DNA from: Verrucomicrobium sp.
GTDB lineage: Bacteria; Verrucomicrobiota; Verrucomicrobiia; Methylacidiphilales; GAS474
Length of the DNA: 64,000 nt
Assembly (NCBI GenBank): GCA_028283855.1
Contig: JAPWJX010000005.1
Coordinates: 209,149-273,148 of the forward strand
Reading direction: 5' to 3'
Below the pieces are notes generated by a model, which was not told where the DNA came from, ran no database searches, and saw nothing but the letters and a program-made list of their open reading frames with translations. Positions 1 through 10,899 of the stretch are shown piece after piece; position 1 is the stretch's first letter, and each line of letters starts with the position of its first letter. The translations under genes and the position numbers were made by a program.

Positions 1-875
1 CCCCCGGCGGGCATCGCTTGCAGCGCATTTTTTATCAGGTTGTAGAACGCCTGCTTGAGTTGGTCGCGGTCGACCCAAAGGGGCGGGGCGGCGGCGTCCA
101 GGCGCGTTTCCACGTGCAGCTCCCTGTCCCGGATCTCCGGGCGGAGGAACTCGATCGATTCTTCCAGCAGCGCGTTGACGTTTTCCAGCTGGAGCTGCGG
201 CGTCGTCGGGCGGATGGCGCGGAGAAAGTTGACCAGAATCGTGTCCAGGCGGCTCATTTCCGTGCGGAGGACCTGCCACGACTCGGCGATGTTCTGGTCC
301 TTCTTGAAGACGCCCAGCCGCTTCAGGTCCCGCTCCAGGAGCTGGAGATGGATGTCCAGGGAGTTGAGCGGGTTGCCCAGCTCGTGCGCGACGCCCGCGG
401 CCAGGAGGGTGAGGGCGCCGAGCTTTTCCGACTCGATGGCCTCCTGCGTCTCGGCCCGGGCGCTGGTCAGGTCCCGGAAGATGAGGGCGAAGCCGCCGCG
501 CTCCTGCCCGTCGTCCTCCAGGGGGACCAGGGTCAGATTCAGGTAGCGGCGCTCCGGATAGGAAACTTCGAAGTCCCGGCTGAGGCTGCGCCGCTCGCCC
601 AGGATGGAGGTCCAGTCGACGTCCCGCAGGTAGCGGGTGACCGGCTGGTGCAGGGCGTCCTCCAGGGGGATGCCCAGGAGCCGCTCCACGCCGTCGTTCA
701 TGTAGATGATGCGCCCGTCCGGATCGACGACCAGGATGGCCTCCTGGAGGCTGTTGAAGATCGCCTCCAGGAATCCCTTGTCCCGGGCCAGCTGCATCAA
801 ATAGTGCTGCAGGTCGCCGGGGCCGACGCGGTCGATCCGGTGGAGGAACTTGTCCAGGAAGCTGCTCTTCTTCAC
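1..875 (-). CDS. PAS-domain sensor histidine kinase (3' end outside window)
   Basis: Cytoplasmic-type two-component sensor kinase. About 291 residues are visible and the C-terminus runs off the window at base 1. After a short lead there is a PAS-like domain (about residues 35-150, including FLEAIFNSLQEAILVVDPDG). Next comes a HisKA dimerisation/phosphoacceptor helix with the H-box GVAHELGNPLNSLDIHLQLL, whose His would be autophosphorylated, and then the start of the HATPase domain with N-box LKQAFYNLIKNALQAMP. I see no membrane segment in the visible part. The start is the GTG at 875, overlapping the amidase stop as GTGA, with a GGAGG-like site about ten bases upstream. It is the last visible gene of the operon with the amidase and panC. 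The cognate response regulator may lie just outside the window. The family assignment is firm; the signal sensed is unknown. Confidence 0.9.
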   Translation of the reverse strand, partial: MKKSSFLDKFLHRIDRVGPGDLQHYLMQLARDKGFLEAIFNSLQEAILVVDPDGRIIYMNDGVERLLGIPLEDALHQPVTRYLRDVDWTSILGERRSLSRDFEVSYPERRYLNLTLVPLEDDGQERGGFALIFRDLTSARAETQEAIESEKLGALTLLAAGVAHELGNPLNSLDIHLQLLERDLKRLGVFKKDQNIAESWQVLRTEMSRLDTILVNFLRAIRPTTPQLQLENVNALLEESIEFLRPEIRDRELHVETRLDAAAPPLWVDRDQLKQAFYNLIKNALQAMPAG

Positions 876-1996
876 GGGTTCCGGTCCTCCTCTGCCGGGC
901 GGAAGTCGGCCTCCGTCTCGCTCTGTTCGGAGGCGGCGGGCGCCGGTGCCGGCGCGGCCACGGGAACCGGGCGCGGCGCGTTGGCGGGCGTGGCCACGGG
1001 CTGGTCGCTGCTTTCCTGCAGGAAGTTTTCGATGCCGGTGGCGATGGCGTCGGCCAGCCGCTGGCGGTAGAGCGGCAGGTCGACGGCGGCGGCTTCCAGC
1101 GGGTTGGTCAGGAAGCCTCCTTCCACCAGGACGGAAGGGAGGCTGTTTTCCTTCAGAACGACGAAGCGGGCGCGTTTCAGGCCGCGGTCGGCCTCTGTGT
1201 CGCCGGGGTTGAGACGGATGATCTGGCGGTGGATCTCGTAGCCCAGCAGGGTATTCCACATGTCCTGCTCGTTGCCGGGGACGCGCTGGTAGTCGGACAT
1301 GCGGAGGTAGCCTTCCGAGCTGGTGGAGGCGGCGCCGCGCGGCGTCTCCACGTAGGTTTCCAGGCCGCGCGCGGCGGGATTGGCGGAGTTGAAGTGGATG
1401 GCGACGAAGATGAAGTCCTTGTATCGCTCCCCGAAGCGGGCGCGCTCCTCCAGCGGGACGAACTCGTCCCGGCGGCGGGTGAGGACGGTCTGGATGTTGT
1501 GCTTGCGCAGGATCGCCTCCAGGCGGAAGGCGGTGTCCAGCGCGTAGTTCTTCTCCATCTTCCCGCGCGTGCTGGTGGCGCCGTTGTCCGTGCCGCCGTG
1601 CCCGGCGTCGATGACGACGCCCAGGAACGCCCGGCGGCCGGAGATGCGGTAGGGGCGCAGGGCGGGTTCCAGCAGGTAGCTAAGGTCCAGGCGGGAGAGG
1701 AGCCAGTTCCCGTCGCTCTCCACGACGGGGAAGCAAAGGTAGTAGCGGACGCCGTTGAGATAGATGGCGGCGCTGTCCAGCTGGAGCCGCAGGGTCCCTC
1801 GCGGCCCTTTCAGGACGCAGACCTTTCCGTCCATCGCTCCCGGAAAGTCGAAGCCGTAAAAGCGGCAGAAGTCGTGCAGGGTGACGTATTCCCGGCGGTT
1901 GAGGGAGACGAGGTGCCAGGAATCGTCCGCGGCGCGGGCTTCGGCGGGGGAGAACGCCAGGACCGCCAGGAGAAGAAGGAGCAGCCGCCGCATCAT
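872..1996 (-). CDS. N-acetylmuramoyl-L-alanine amidase, secreted (Amidase_3)
   Basis: Zinc-dependent peptidoglycan amidase that cuts the bond between N-acetylmuramic acid and the stem peptide, acting in the periplasm. 374 aa. It has a signal peptide (about residues 1-22, a run of leucines ending in an A-x-A site). An N-terminal domain (about 25-115) resembles the copper-amine-oxidase-N substrate/wall-binding fold. The Amidase_3 catalytic domain (about 125-340) shows DAGHGG (His133), the MEKNYAL glutamate, VAIHFN and VLVEGGF, which are the usual zinc ligands and catalytic Glu. The start is the ATG at 1996, which overlaps the panC stop (ATGA). A longer frame upstream merely runs antiphase through panC and lacks a signal peptide at its start. 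Translational coupling to panC and to the downstream kinase is likely. Confidence 0.92.
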   Translation of the reverse strand: MMRRLLLLLLAVLAFSPAEARAADDSWHLVSLNRREYVTLHDFCRFYGFDFPGAMDGKVCVLKGPRGTLRLQLDSAAIYLNGVRYYLCFPVVESDGNWLLSRLDLSYLLEPALRPYRISGRRAFLGVVIDAGHGGTDNGATSTRGKMEKNYALDTAFRLEAILRKHNIQTVLTRRRDEFVPLEERARFGERYKDFIFVAIHFNSANPAARGLETYVETPRGAASTSSEGYLRMSDYQRVPGNEQDMWNTLLGYEIHRQIIRLNPGDTEADRGLKRARFVVLKENSLPSVLVEGGFLTNPLEAAAVDLPLYRQRLADAIATGIENFLQESSDQPVATPANAPRPVPVAAPAPAPAASEQSETEADFRPAEEDRNP

Positions 1997-2781
1997 TTGA
2001 CGGGGCAGGGGACGTTGTCCAAAAGGCGGGTCTTCCCCACCCAGGCGGCGACGCAGAGGCGCCCGCCGGAGAGGGTGACGTAGTCGAGCTTGAGGCCGGG
2101 GGCCTTGGCCAGGTGGCGGCGGAGCCACGCTTCCCCGCCGGTCCGCCCGGCGGCGACGCGCAGGAGGAGCGGGATGGCCAGGGCGCGCTGCCGCTCTTCC
2201 GGGGAGAGGTAGCGGTTGCGGGAGCTGAGGGCCAGGCCGTCCCGGTCCCGCACGGTTTCTACCGGCACGATGCGGACGGGCAGGTTCAGGTCCCGCGCCA
2301 TCCGGGTGACGACTTCCAGCTGCTGGGCGTCCTTCCAGCCGAAGCAGGCCAGGTCGGGCTGGACGAGGGTGAAGAGCTTGGTCACCACGGTGGTGACGCC
2401 CCGGAAGTGGCCGGGGCGGGAGGCGCCGCAGCGGCCTTCGGAAAGGGCCTCTTCCGTGACCCAGGTGGAATGGCCGGGCGCGTAGAGGTTGCCGGGGGCG
2501 AAGACGAGATCGACGCCCAGCTTGCGGCAGAGGGCCAGATCGGCCCGGCGCGGGCGCGGGTAGCGGGTCAGATCTTCCCGGGGGCCGAACTGGGTGGGAT
2601 TGACGTAGATGGAGACGACGATCTTGCCTTTCTTTCCCGCCTTTTGGCGGGCCACTTCGATCAAACGGGCATGCCCTGCGTGAAGGGCCCCCATCGTGGG
2701 CACCAGGGCAATGCGGACGCCGCGCCGCCGCCAGGCCAGGGCGGTGCGCTGCATGAGGGCGGGATCGGAAACGGTTTTCAT
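1993..2781 (-). CDS. panC: Pantothenate synthetase
   Basis: Condenses pantoate and beta-alanine with ATP to give pantothenate, the last step of vitamin B5 synthesis before CoA. 262 aa, slightly shorter than the usual ~280. PTMGALHAGH (28-37) carries the HxGH nucleotide motif, and YVNPTQFG, GHFRGVTTVV (124-133) and LALSSRNRYL (183-192) are the pantoate/ATP-binding loops. The common KDYQQ motif reads KDAQQ here (150-154), a mild change. The start ATG at 2781 fits the family N-terminus. It lies 18 bases after the sugar kinase and overlaps the amidase start by four bases. panB and panD are not in the window. Confidence 0.95.
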   Translation of the reverse strand: MKTVSDPALMQRTALAWRRRGVRIALVPTMGALHAGHARLIEVARQKAGKKGKIVVSIYVNPTQFGPREDLTRYPRPRRADLALCRKLGVDLVFAPGNLYAPGHSTWVTEEALSEGRCGASRPGHFRGVTTVVTKLFTLVQPDLACFGWKDAQQLEVVTRMARDLNLPVRIVPVETVRDRDGLALSSRNRYLSPEERQRALAIPLLLRVAAGRTGGEAWLRRHLAKAPGLKLDYVTLSGGRLCVAAWVGKTRLLDNVPCPVK

Positions 2782-2799
2782 TTTTCCGGGAGAGGGAAG

Positions 2800-4281
2800 C
2801 TAACGAACCTGAACGCTTCCGCCGAGAGTTTTCCATCGCCCTAATTCGGCCTCCAGGGATGCCTGTTTTTCCCGGGCGGCGGCGTAGGCCCGCGCGGCCT
2901 GGGGACGGGGGCGAACGGCGGGTCCATGGAGGGGGCGGAGATTCTTTTGCAGAAGTCCCGAGTTTTGGAGGGCGTAGAGGGCGGCCCCCCGGAGGGAGGC
3001 TTCCGGCTCCAGGGAGGGATGGACCGGGCGTCCCAGGACGTCGGCCAGCTGCTGAAGGGCGGCGGGGGAGTGGAGGAGGCCGCCGGAGACGATGTAGGAA
3101 AGGCGGCGGCCCGCCGTCTTTTCCACCAGCTCCGCGATGCGGGCCAGGCGCAGGTAGCTGGCCTCCTCCAGCGCGTGAAGGAGGTCGAGGGCGGTCGTGG
3201 CCTGCGTCATGCCGAAGAAGGCAGCGGGGATGCCGTCCGGCCAGGTGGGGGCGCGCTCCCCGGCCAGGAAGGGGAGCATTTCCAGGCCCGGCGCGGGGCC
3301 GAGGCGGCGCGCGGCTTCCCTTTCGAGCGCGGCGGCGTCCGGCAGCCGCAGGACGCGGAGGGCCCAGGCGCGGAGGTTGCCCGCGTTGCTGATCGCGCCG
3401 CCCAGGAGGCGGTAATCGGCGTCGATCCGGTAGGCGAAGAGGCCCAGCGGGGCCAGCGGCCCCTGGGCTCCCTTGCCCGCGCGGACGCCGACGCGCAGCG
3501 CGCCGCTGGTGCCGAAGTTGATGGCGGCCACGCCGGGCCGCAGGGCGCCGGAGCCCAGGTTGCTGGCCGCGCCGTCGCCCAAGGCCGGGTACCAGCGGGC
3601 GTCGCGGAGGGACGGGAATTTAGCCGCCAGGCGGGGGTGGGTGGGCAGCGGCGCCTCGCTCAGGGGGTTGAGCTTCCGCGCGGAGAGGCCGCAGCGGCGG
3701 AGGAGAGGGGTGTCCCAGGCCAGCTTGCGCCCGTCGAGGAGGCCGGTGCCGCTGGCCATGGAGAGGGAGACGTGGGCCCGGCCGCACCATTTTTCCATGA
3801 TCCACTCCCCGGGAGAAACCCAGCGGGCGGTTTTCTTGAAAAGGGAGGGCTGGGCGCGGCGGAGCCAAAGGAGCTTGGCCGGCCAGAAGGAGGCCCGGGC
3901 CATGCAGCCGGTGCGGGCGTGGAGGCGGCGTTCCCCGCCGCGCGCGCGGAGCCGCTCCGCCTCCGGATGGCAGCGGGAATCGGCCCAGGTGAAGACGGCG
4001 GAGAGCGGCGCGCCCTTTTCGTCCAGGGCCAGGAGGCTGTGCCAGAAGCAGGAGACGCCGACGGCGGCGATCGGCCCGCCGCGCCATTTCTTGAGCGCGG
4101 CGGAAACGGTCTTCAGGACGGCCCGTTGGATGTCGGCGGGGCGCAGCTCGGCCCGGCCGTCGGGGGAGGTCTGGAGCGGGTAGGCGATTTGGGCGGTGGT
4201 TTCCACCCGCCGGACGCCCCGGCGGTCATAGACCGCGCAGCGGGTCGACGAGGTGCCGATATCGATGGCCAGGACCGCCAT
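2800..4281 (-). CDS. FGGY-family carbohydrate kinase (gluconokinase-like)
   Basis: ATP-dependent sugar kinase of the FGGY family. 493 aa, the family's usual size. The N-terminal phosphate-1 motif is AIDIGTSST (5-13). GDGAASNLGSG (235-245) carries the catalytic Asp236. NFGTSGALR (255-263) and a C-terminal YIVSGGLLHSP segment form the second ATPase half. The spacing and the WADSR element resemble gluconate/xylulose kinases, but the substrate cannot be read from the sequence, and no sugar transporter or isomerase lies beside it. The start ATG at 4281 follows the DUF151 gene by nine bases, so the two are probably co-transcribed. Confidence 0.85.
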   Translation of the reverse strand: MAVLAIDIGTSSTRCAVYDRRGVRRVETTAQIAYPLQTSPDGRAELRPADIQRAVLKTVSAALKKWRGGPIAAVGVSCFWHSLLALDEKGAPLSAVFTWADSRCHPEAERLRARGGERRLHARTGCMARASFWPAKLLWLRRAQPSLFKKTARWVSPGEWIMEKWCGRAHVSLSMASGTGLLDGRKLAWDTPLLRRCGLSARKLNPLSEAPLPTHPRLAAKFPSLRDARWYPALGDGAASNLGSGALRPGVAAINFGTSGALRVGVRAGKGAQGPLAPLGLFAYRIDADYRLLGGAISNAGNLRAWALRVLRLPDAAALEREAARRLGPAPGLEMLPFLAGERAPTWPDGIPAAFFGMTQATTALDLLHALEEASYLRLARIAELVEKTAGRRLSYIVSGGLLHSPAALQQLADVLGRPVHPSLEPEASLRGAALYALQNSGLLQKNLRPLHGPAVRPRPQAARAYAAAREKQASLEAELGRWKTLGGSVQVR

Positions 4282-4290
4282 GCGGGCAGG

Positions 4291-4797
4291 CTACTTGATG
4301 TCCTCGCCGAAGGAGGGCTCGTCCGGCGGATCCTGCTCCTCTTCCTGCTGGGCCTGCTTCATCTTTTCCAGCAGCTCGGAGGCGTCCTCCACCTCGTCCC
4401 ACACCTCGCGGCTGACCAGGATGGGGCGCTGGGAGGCCAGGGCCAGCGCTAGGCAGTCGCTCGGGCGGGCGTCGATCTCGATGATCTTTTTGTGCACCTC
4501 GTTCTCCGCGTGGAGAATCAGGCGGGCGAAGTAGGTGTTGCTCCGCAGATCGTTGATGATGACGCGGTCCAGGGAGATGGAGAAGGCCTCGAAGATGAGG
4601 CCGATCAGCTCGTGGGTGAGGGGGCGCTCGTTCTTCTCCCCGCGCAGGGACATGGCGATGGCCCGTCCGACGTAGGCGTCCACGGTGATGACAAAGACCT
4701 TTTCCGTGTTCCCCAGCAGGATGGCGACGCCCTGATTGTCCGTGGGGGTAATGCCCACGACCTGCACGGGTACGACGTCGGATTTCACCCTAAACAC
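4291..4797 (-). CDS. Bifunctional nuclease family protein (DUF151)
   Basis: 168 aa. It matches the DUF151/BFN domain, small acid-tolerant DNase/RNase-like proteins found across bacteria and plants. Typical motifs are ITPTDNQGVAILLG near the N-terminus and the conserved IDARPSDCLALAL (108-120). The last ~35 residues are acidic and low-complexity (EEEQDPPDEPSFGED). The start is taken as the GTG at 4797. The nearby ATG at 4804 is out of frame and stops after four codons; an in-frame GTG three codons inside is an alternative. It is the first gene of the minus-strand operon and diverges from speA across a short shared promoter region. Cellular role in this organism unknown. Confidence 0.85.
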   Translation of the reverse strand: MFRVKSDVVPVQVVGITPTDNQGVAILLGNTEKVFVITVDAYVGRAIAMSLRGEKNERPLTHELIGLIFEAFSISLDRVIINDLRSNTYFARLILHAENEVHKKIIEIDARPSDCLALALASQRPILVSREVWDEVEDASELLEKMKQAQQEEEQDPPDEPSFGEDIK

Positions 4798-4815
4798 TTA
4801 CCATGCGGGGGCGCG

Positions 4816-4846
4816 TTGACAAGTGGGCCCGCAGTCCCTTTATAAG
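4816..4846 (+). promoter_or_regulatory. Predicted promoter of speA
   Basis: A perfect -35 box TTGACA (4816-4821) is followed by TATAAG (4841-4846). The spacer is 19 bases, or 18 if TTATAA is used. The predicted RNA start near 4853 lies only a few bases before the speA ATG at 4859, implying a very short or absent leader. Read by eye only. Confidence 0.5.
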
Positions 4847-4858
4847 TGCTTCACAGAA

Positions 4859-6793
4859 ATGACAAATTCCGAAGCCCCCTGGGAGTTGGAGCAGGCGCTG
4901 CGCACGTATCAGATTGACCGCTGGGGAGGCGGCTATTTCCAAGTCAACGGGAAGGGCCACATCACGGTCCGTCCCGTGCAGGAGGAAGGGGCGGAGATCG
5001 ACCTCATGGAGGTGATCGACGACGCGCGCGAGCGCAACCTCAAGTTCCCCATGCTCCTGCGCTTCCAGGACCTCCTGCGCCACCGCGTGCAGCGGCTTAA
5101 CCGGGCCTTTGCCGAGGCCATCCAGGAGGCCGGCTACCAAAACGTCTACCGCGGCGTCTTCCCCATCAAAGTAAACCAGCTTCGCGAGGTGGTGGAGGAG
5201 ATCATCGACGCCGGGACCGAGTTCCACTACGGGATCGAGGTGGGCAGCAAGCCGGAGCTCTTCGCCGGGCTGGCCCTCCACAAGGACCCGGAGAGCCTGA
5301 TGATCTGCAACGGCTACAAGGACCAGGTCTTCATCGAGACCGCCCTCATGGGGCGCCGCCTGGGGAAGAAGATCATCCTGGTCGTGGAAAAGATCGAGGA
5401 GCTGCGCGCCATCCTGGACCACGCGGCCAGCGCCAACGTGGAGCCCCTCATCGGCATCCGCGTCCGCCTCAGCGCCAAGGGGCAGGGCCGCTGGGCTCTC
5501 TCCGGCGGGGAGGACGCCAAGTTCGGCCTCACCACGGCGGAGCTTTTGGAGGCCGCCGCCCTCATGAAGGAGCGCGGCATGGCCCATTGCTTCAAGCTGC
5601 TCCACTTCCACATCGGCTCCCAGATCCCGGACATCCTGACCGTGAAGCGCGCGGTGCGGGAGGGGGCCCGCGTTTACGCCAAGCTGCGGCAGGAGGGCTT
5701 CGACCTGGGTTACCTGGACGTCGGCGGCGGCATGGGCGTCGACTACGACGGAAGCCGCTCCGCCAGCGACGCCAGCATCAACTATACCCTGGCCGAATAC
5801 GCGCGGGACATTGTCTACAACGTCGCCGACGTCTGCAACGAGGAGAAGGTCCCGCACCCCACCCTGGTCAGCGAGAGCGGCCGCGCCATCGTGGCCCACC
5901 ACTCCGTCCTCATCGTCAACGTCTTCGGCGCGATCGAAAAGACGAAGCTCCTGGAGATCGGCGAGAAGGCGAGCCAGCCGGAAAAGCCCGCCCACAAGCT
6001 GGCCGCCAACCTCCTGGAAATCCGCGAAACTCTCAACCGCAAGAACCGCCGGGAGCATTTCCACGACGCGGTGCAGATCAAGGAAGAGACCCAGAGCCGC
6101 TTCGACCTGGGCCTCATCGACCTGCGCACCAAGGCGCAGGTGGAGACCCTTTTCTGGGAGATCGTGGAGCGGATCGTCGGCTTCTACGGCGATTCCTCGA
6201 AGATTCCGGAGGACATCCGCCGCCTGCGCGATTCGCTGAGCGACCAGTTCCTCTGCAATTTTTCCGTTTTCCAGTCCCTCATCGACCACTGGGCGCTGGG
6301 CCAGCCCTTTCCCATCGCGCCGGTCCACCGGCTCAACGAGCGGCCCCTGCATGACGCCACCCTGGTCGACATTACCTGCGACTCCGATGGGAAGATCTCC
6401 CAGTTCATCTCCGGGGAGGAAGCGCCGCGCAAGACCCTCCCCCTCCACGCGCCCGGCGGGAAGCCCTACTACCTGGGCATCTTCCTCATGGGAGCCTACC
6501 AGGACATCATGGGAGACCTGCACAACCTCTTCGGCAACGTGAACGAGGCCCACGTCTTCCTGGACCCGGACGAGGACGACGGCTTCTACATCGAGGAGAC
6601 GATCCCCGGAGGCACCATCGGCCAGGTCCTGGCCTCCGTGCAGTATGACACCCCCTCCATTGCCCGCGCGATGAAGGCGCAGATCGACGCCGCCATCAAG
6701 GCCGACGTCCTTCGGCCGAACGAGGGAATGCGCCTCCTCGAAAACTACGAGAAGGGCCTGGAAGGGACCACCTACCTCCAGTTCACGCCGTAG
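4859..6793 (+). CDS. speA: Biosynthetic arginine decarboxylase
   Basis: PLP enzyme (fold III) converting arginine to agmatine, the first step of the agmatine route to putrescine and spermidine. 644 aa, the normal SpeA length. The PLP lysine is in VFPIKVNQLREV (Lys104). LHFHIGSQIPDI, DVGGGMGVDYDGS, SESGRAIVAHHS and DITCDSDGKI are the conserved cofactor and substrate loops. The start is set at ATG 4859 (MTNSEAPWEL). An in-frame GTG at 4823 would lie upstream of the predicted -10 box, so I disfavour it. No Shine-Dalgarno is visible at the ATG. The next gene starts five bases after the stop. Confidence 0.95.
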   Translation: MTNSEAPWELEQALRTYQIDRWGGGYFQVNGKGHITVRPVQEEGAEIDLMEVIDDARERNLKFPMLLRFQDLLRHRVQRLNRAFAEAIQEAGYQNVYRGVFPIKVNQLREVVEEIIDAGTEFHYGIEVGSKPELFAGLALHKDPESLMICNGYKDQVFIETALMGRRLGKKIILVVEKIEELRAILDHAASANVEPLIGIRVRLSAKGQGRWALSGGEDAKFGLTTAELLEAAALMKERGMAHCFKLLHFHIGSQIPDILTVKRAVREGARVYAKLRQEGFDLGYLDVGGGMGVDYDGSRSASDASINYTLAEYARDIVYNVADVCNEEKVPHPTLVSESGRAIVAHHSVLIVNVFGAIEKTKLLEIGEKASQPEKPAHKLAANLLEIRETLNRKNRREHFHDAVQIKEETQSRFDLGLIDLRTKAQVETLFWEIVERIVGFYGDSSKIPEDIRRLRDSLSDQFLCNFSVFQSLIDHWALGQPFPIAPVHRLNERPLHDATLVDITCDSDGKISQFISGEEAPRKTLPLHAPGGKPYYLGIFLMGAYQDIMGDLHNLFGNVNEAHVFLDPDEDDGFYIEETIPGGTIGQVLASVQYDTPSIARAMKAQIDAAIKADVLRPNEGMRLLENYEKGLEGTTYLQFTP

Positions 6794-6798
6794 CGCCT

Positions 6799-7761
6799 AT
6801 GCGGTGGGCGGCGTTCCTGGCGGTCTGGCTTTTAGGGCTGGCCCTGGCCGCGGCGGAGGAGCGCACCTTCTCCGTCTGCTGGTGGAACGTCGAAAATTGG
6901 GGCGAGACGGACCGCCGCATCGACGGCCAGTTCCTCCCCCACGCGATGAAGCCGCCCCGGGAGGTCGCCTCCGTCCTGGCCATCCTAAAGCGCGTCCGCC
7001 CGGACATCCTGGGCGTGGCGGAGATCATCCAGGCCCCTGACGACAAAAACCTGGCCCTCTTCCGCCGGGAACTGGCCGCCGAAGGCCTGGACTACCCCTA
7101 CGTCTCCACCGCGCGCGGGGAGGACACCCGCATCGAGATGGCGCTCTTTTCCCGATACCCCATCGCCGAAGACCACGCGTTCAACCGGGAAACCTTCGGC
7201 GTCACGCTGCACAGTCCCAGCACGGGCGAGAGGAAGCGGGCGCGCTTCCGCGTGGGGAGGGGGTTCCTCAACTGCCGGATCGAAGTCGCGCCGGGCTACT
7301 CCCTTCAAGTCATGACGGCGCACCTCAAATCGAAGTGGCCGGAAAAGTCGGTGGAAGGGGAGGAGGGCGAGCCCGGGGACGCCTACGTCCGCCGGAACGA
7401 GGCGCGGCTCCTGCGGCGCCACGTCGACACGTTCCTAAAGGACCATCCCGGCCAGGACCTTTTGGTCATGGGGGACTTCAACGACACGCCGGACAGCCGG
7501 ACCGTGGCGGAAGTGCTGAAAGGCGGCAGCCTGGCGGAGCTGCCGCTGGCCGATTACCTGGGCGACCGCTGGACCGAGTGGTTCCGCCAACGCCGGAGCT
7601 ACGAGCAGATCGACTATCTTTTTGCCGACGACTCCCTGCGCGCCCGCTTCCTGCCGGGGGAATCCTTCCTCTTCCGCCCGAAGGCGGACGATCCGCCGGA
7701 CCTCGACCCGCGCGAGGCGAGCGATCACCGCCCCCTCTGCGCGCGCTTCAGCTTGCCTTGA
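6799..7761 (+). CDS. Secreted endonuclease/exonuclease/phosphatase-family protein
   Basis: 320 aa, with a signal peptide at residues 1-19 (WAAFLAVWLLGLALAAAEE). The rest is an EEP-fold metal-dependent phosphoesterase. It shows WNVENW, GVAEII (metal-binding Glu), MTAHLKSKWP, MGDFNDTPDSR, YEQIDYLF and the terminal SDHRPLCARF (catalytic Asp/His). Members cut nucleic acids, phosphoinositides or sphingomyelin, and the substrate is not decidable here. Export suggests a periplasmic or extracellular target, for example scavenging DNA or phosphodiesters. It follows speA by five bases and its 3' end overlaps the convergent YqaA-like gene by 14 bases. Confidence 0.85.
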   Translation: MRWAAFLAVWLLGLALAAAEERTFSVCWWNVENWGETDRRIDGQFLPHAMKPPREVASVLAILKRVRPDILGVAEIIQAPDDKNLALFRRELAAEGLDYPYVSTARGEDTRIEMALFSRYPIAEDHAFNRETFGVTLHSPSTGERKRARFRVGRGFLNCRIEVAPGYSLQVMTAHLKSKWPEKSVEGEEGEPGDAYVRRNEARLLRRHVDTFLKDHPGQDLLVMGDFNDTPDSRTVAEVLKGGSLAELPLADYLGDRWTEWFRQRRSYEQIDYLFADDSLRARFLPGESFLFRPKADDPPDLDPREASDHRPLCARFSLP

Positions 7762-8365
7762 GGAACTTGTAGGCGAAAAAGGCGGCCACCAACAGCGCCG
7801 TGAAGGCCGCCGCTAGCAGCTTAAAGTATCGGGCGAAGAACTGCTCCAGCTTCTTCCCGTAGAGCCGGGTCAGGCCCGCCACCAAAAAGAAGCGCAGCCC
7901 GCGTCCCAGGAAGGAGGCGATGAGGAGCGTGCGGATCGGCACCTCGCAGACGCCCGCGGCGATGGTGAAGATCTTATACGGCACCAGCGTGAACGGGGCG
8001 ACGAGGATGGCCAGGAAGGCGTTCGCGTCGTAAAAGTGCTTCACCTGGGCGAAGACCTCCGGCGTGAAATGGAGGACGTGCGTCATGAAGTGGCTGGCGA
8101 AGACGTGCGGCGCCAGCCATTTCCACAGAAAGAAACCGATCGACCAGCCCAGAAGCCCCCCCGCGAGGGAGGCGGCCAGCGTGGCTGCCGCGTTGCGGAA
8201 CCACTTCTCCGGATGGGCCAGCGTCATGGCGATGAGCAGCACGTCCGGCGGGATGGGGAAGAAGGAAGCCTCCGCGATGGCGATGAGGACCAGCGCGGGC
8301 AGAGCGTAGCGCGTGCGGCACCAGTGCAGGGTCCACTCGTAAAGGCGGGCGACAAGGCGGGTCAT
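7748..8365 (-). CDS. YqaA/DedA-like inner-membrane protein
   Basis: 205 aa integral membrane protein of the SNARE-associated (VTT/DedA) superfamily, YqaA type. It has the N-terminal EASFFPIPPDVLLIAM signature (about 34-49), a GGLLGWSIGFFLWKW helix, and the loop VAPFTLVPYKIFTIAAGV containing the conserved proline-rich re-entrant segment. A final membrane helix follows. DedA-family proteins affect lipid-carrier recycling and membrane homeostasis; the exact function of this branch is not known. The ATG at 8365 is chosen because it precedes the conserved N-terminus. A longer open frame to 8446 adds unrelated low-quality residues. Confidence 0.82.
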   Translation of the reverse strand: MTRLVARLYEWTLHWCRTRYALPALVLIAIAEASFFPIPPDVLLIAMTLAHPEKWFRNAAATLAASLAGGLLGWSIGFFLWKWLAPHVFASHFMTHVLHFTPEVFAQVKHFYDANAFLAILVAPFTLVPYKIFTIAAGVCEVPIRTLLIASFLGRGLRFFLVAGLTRLYGKKLEQFFARYFKLLAAAFTALLVAAFFAYKFLKAS

Positions 8366-8416
8366 AGCGGGGGTGCTAGGCGAACGGGGGGAAAAGAAAA
8401 GGACTTTGTGCGGCGG

Positions 8417-8457
8417 CGCGATTCGCCAAGGTGATTCTGGGCGCAATCGCGTTTTTT
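8417..8457 (+). terminator. Intrinsic terminator-like hairpin upstream of gap
   Basis: Plus-strand hairpin. The outer stem CGCGATT (8417-8423) pairs with AATCGCG (8445-8451). The inner stem CGCC (8424-8427) pairs with GGCG (8440-8443), with one bulged C and a 12-base loop. Six T follow directly (8452-8457). No plus-strand gene ends here: the nearest one stops at 7761 and an antisense gene lies between. The structure is therefore an orphan terminator, an attenuator, or the end of a small RNA. Confidence 0.55.
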
Positions 8458-8532
8458 AAACCTTCCAAAACGCCGTTCCGGCTGGATATCAAGAGATACC
8501 GCGGGAGGACCCGGGCCGGGCCCGTTTTCCCG

Positions 8533-9665
<1,133 letters not shown>

Positions 9666-9673
9666 GGCGCGAC

Positions 9674-10894
<1,221 letters not shown>

Positions 10895-10899
10895 ATCCC

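Noticed and set aside
1997..2836. In-frame N-terminal extension of the amidase through panC
   Set aside because: The extension is the wrong frame of panC. The true start at 1996 has a signal peptide and an ATGA overlap.
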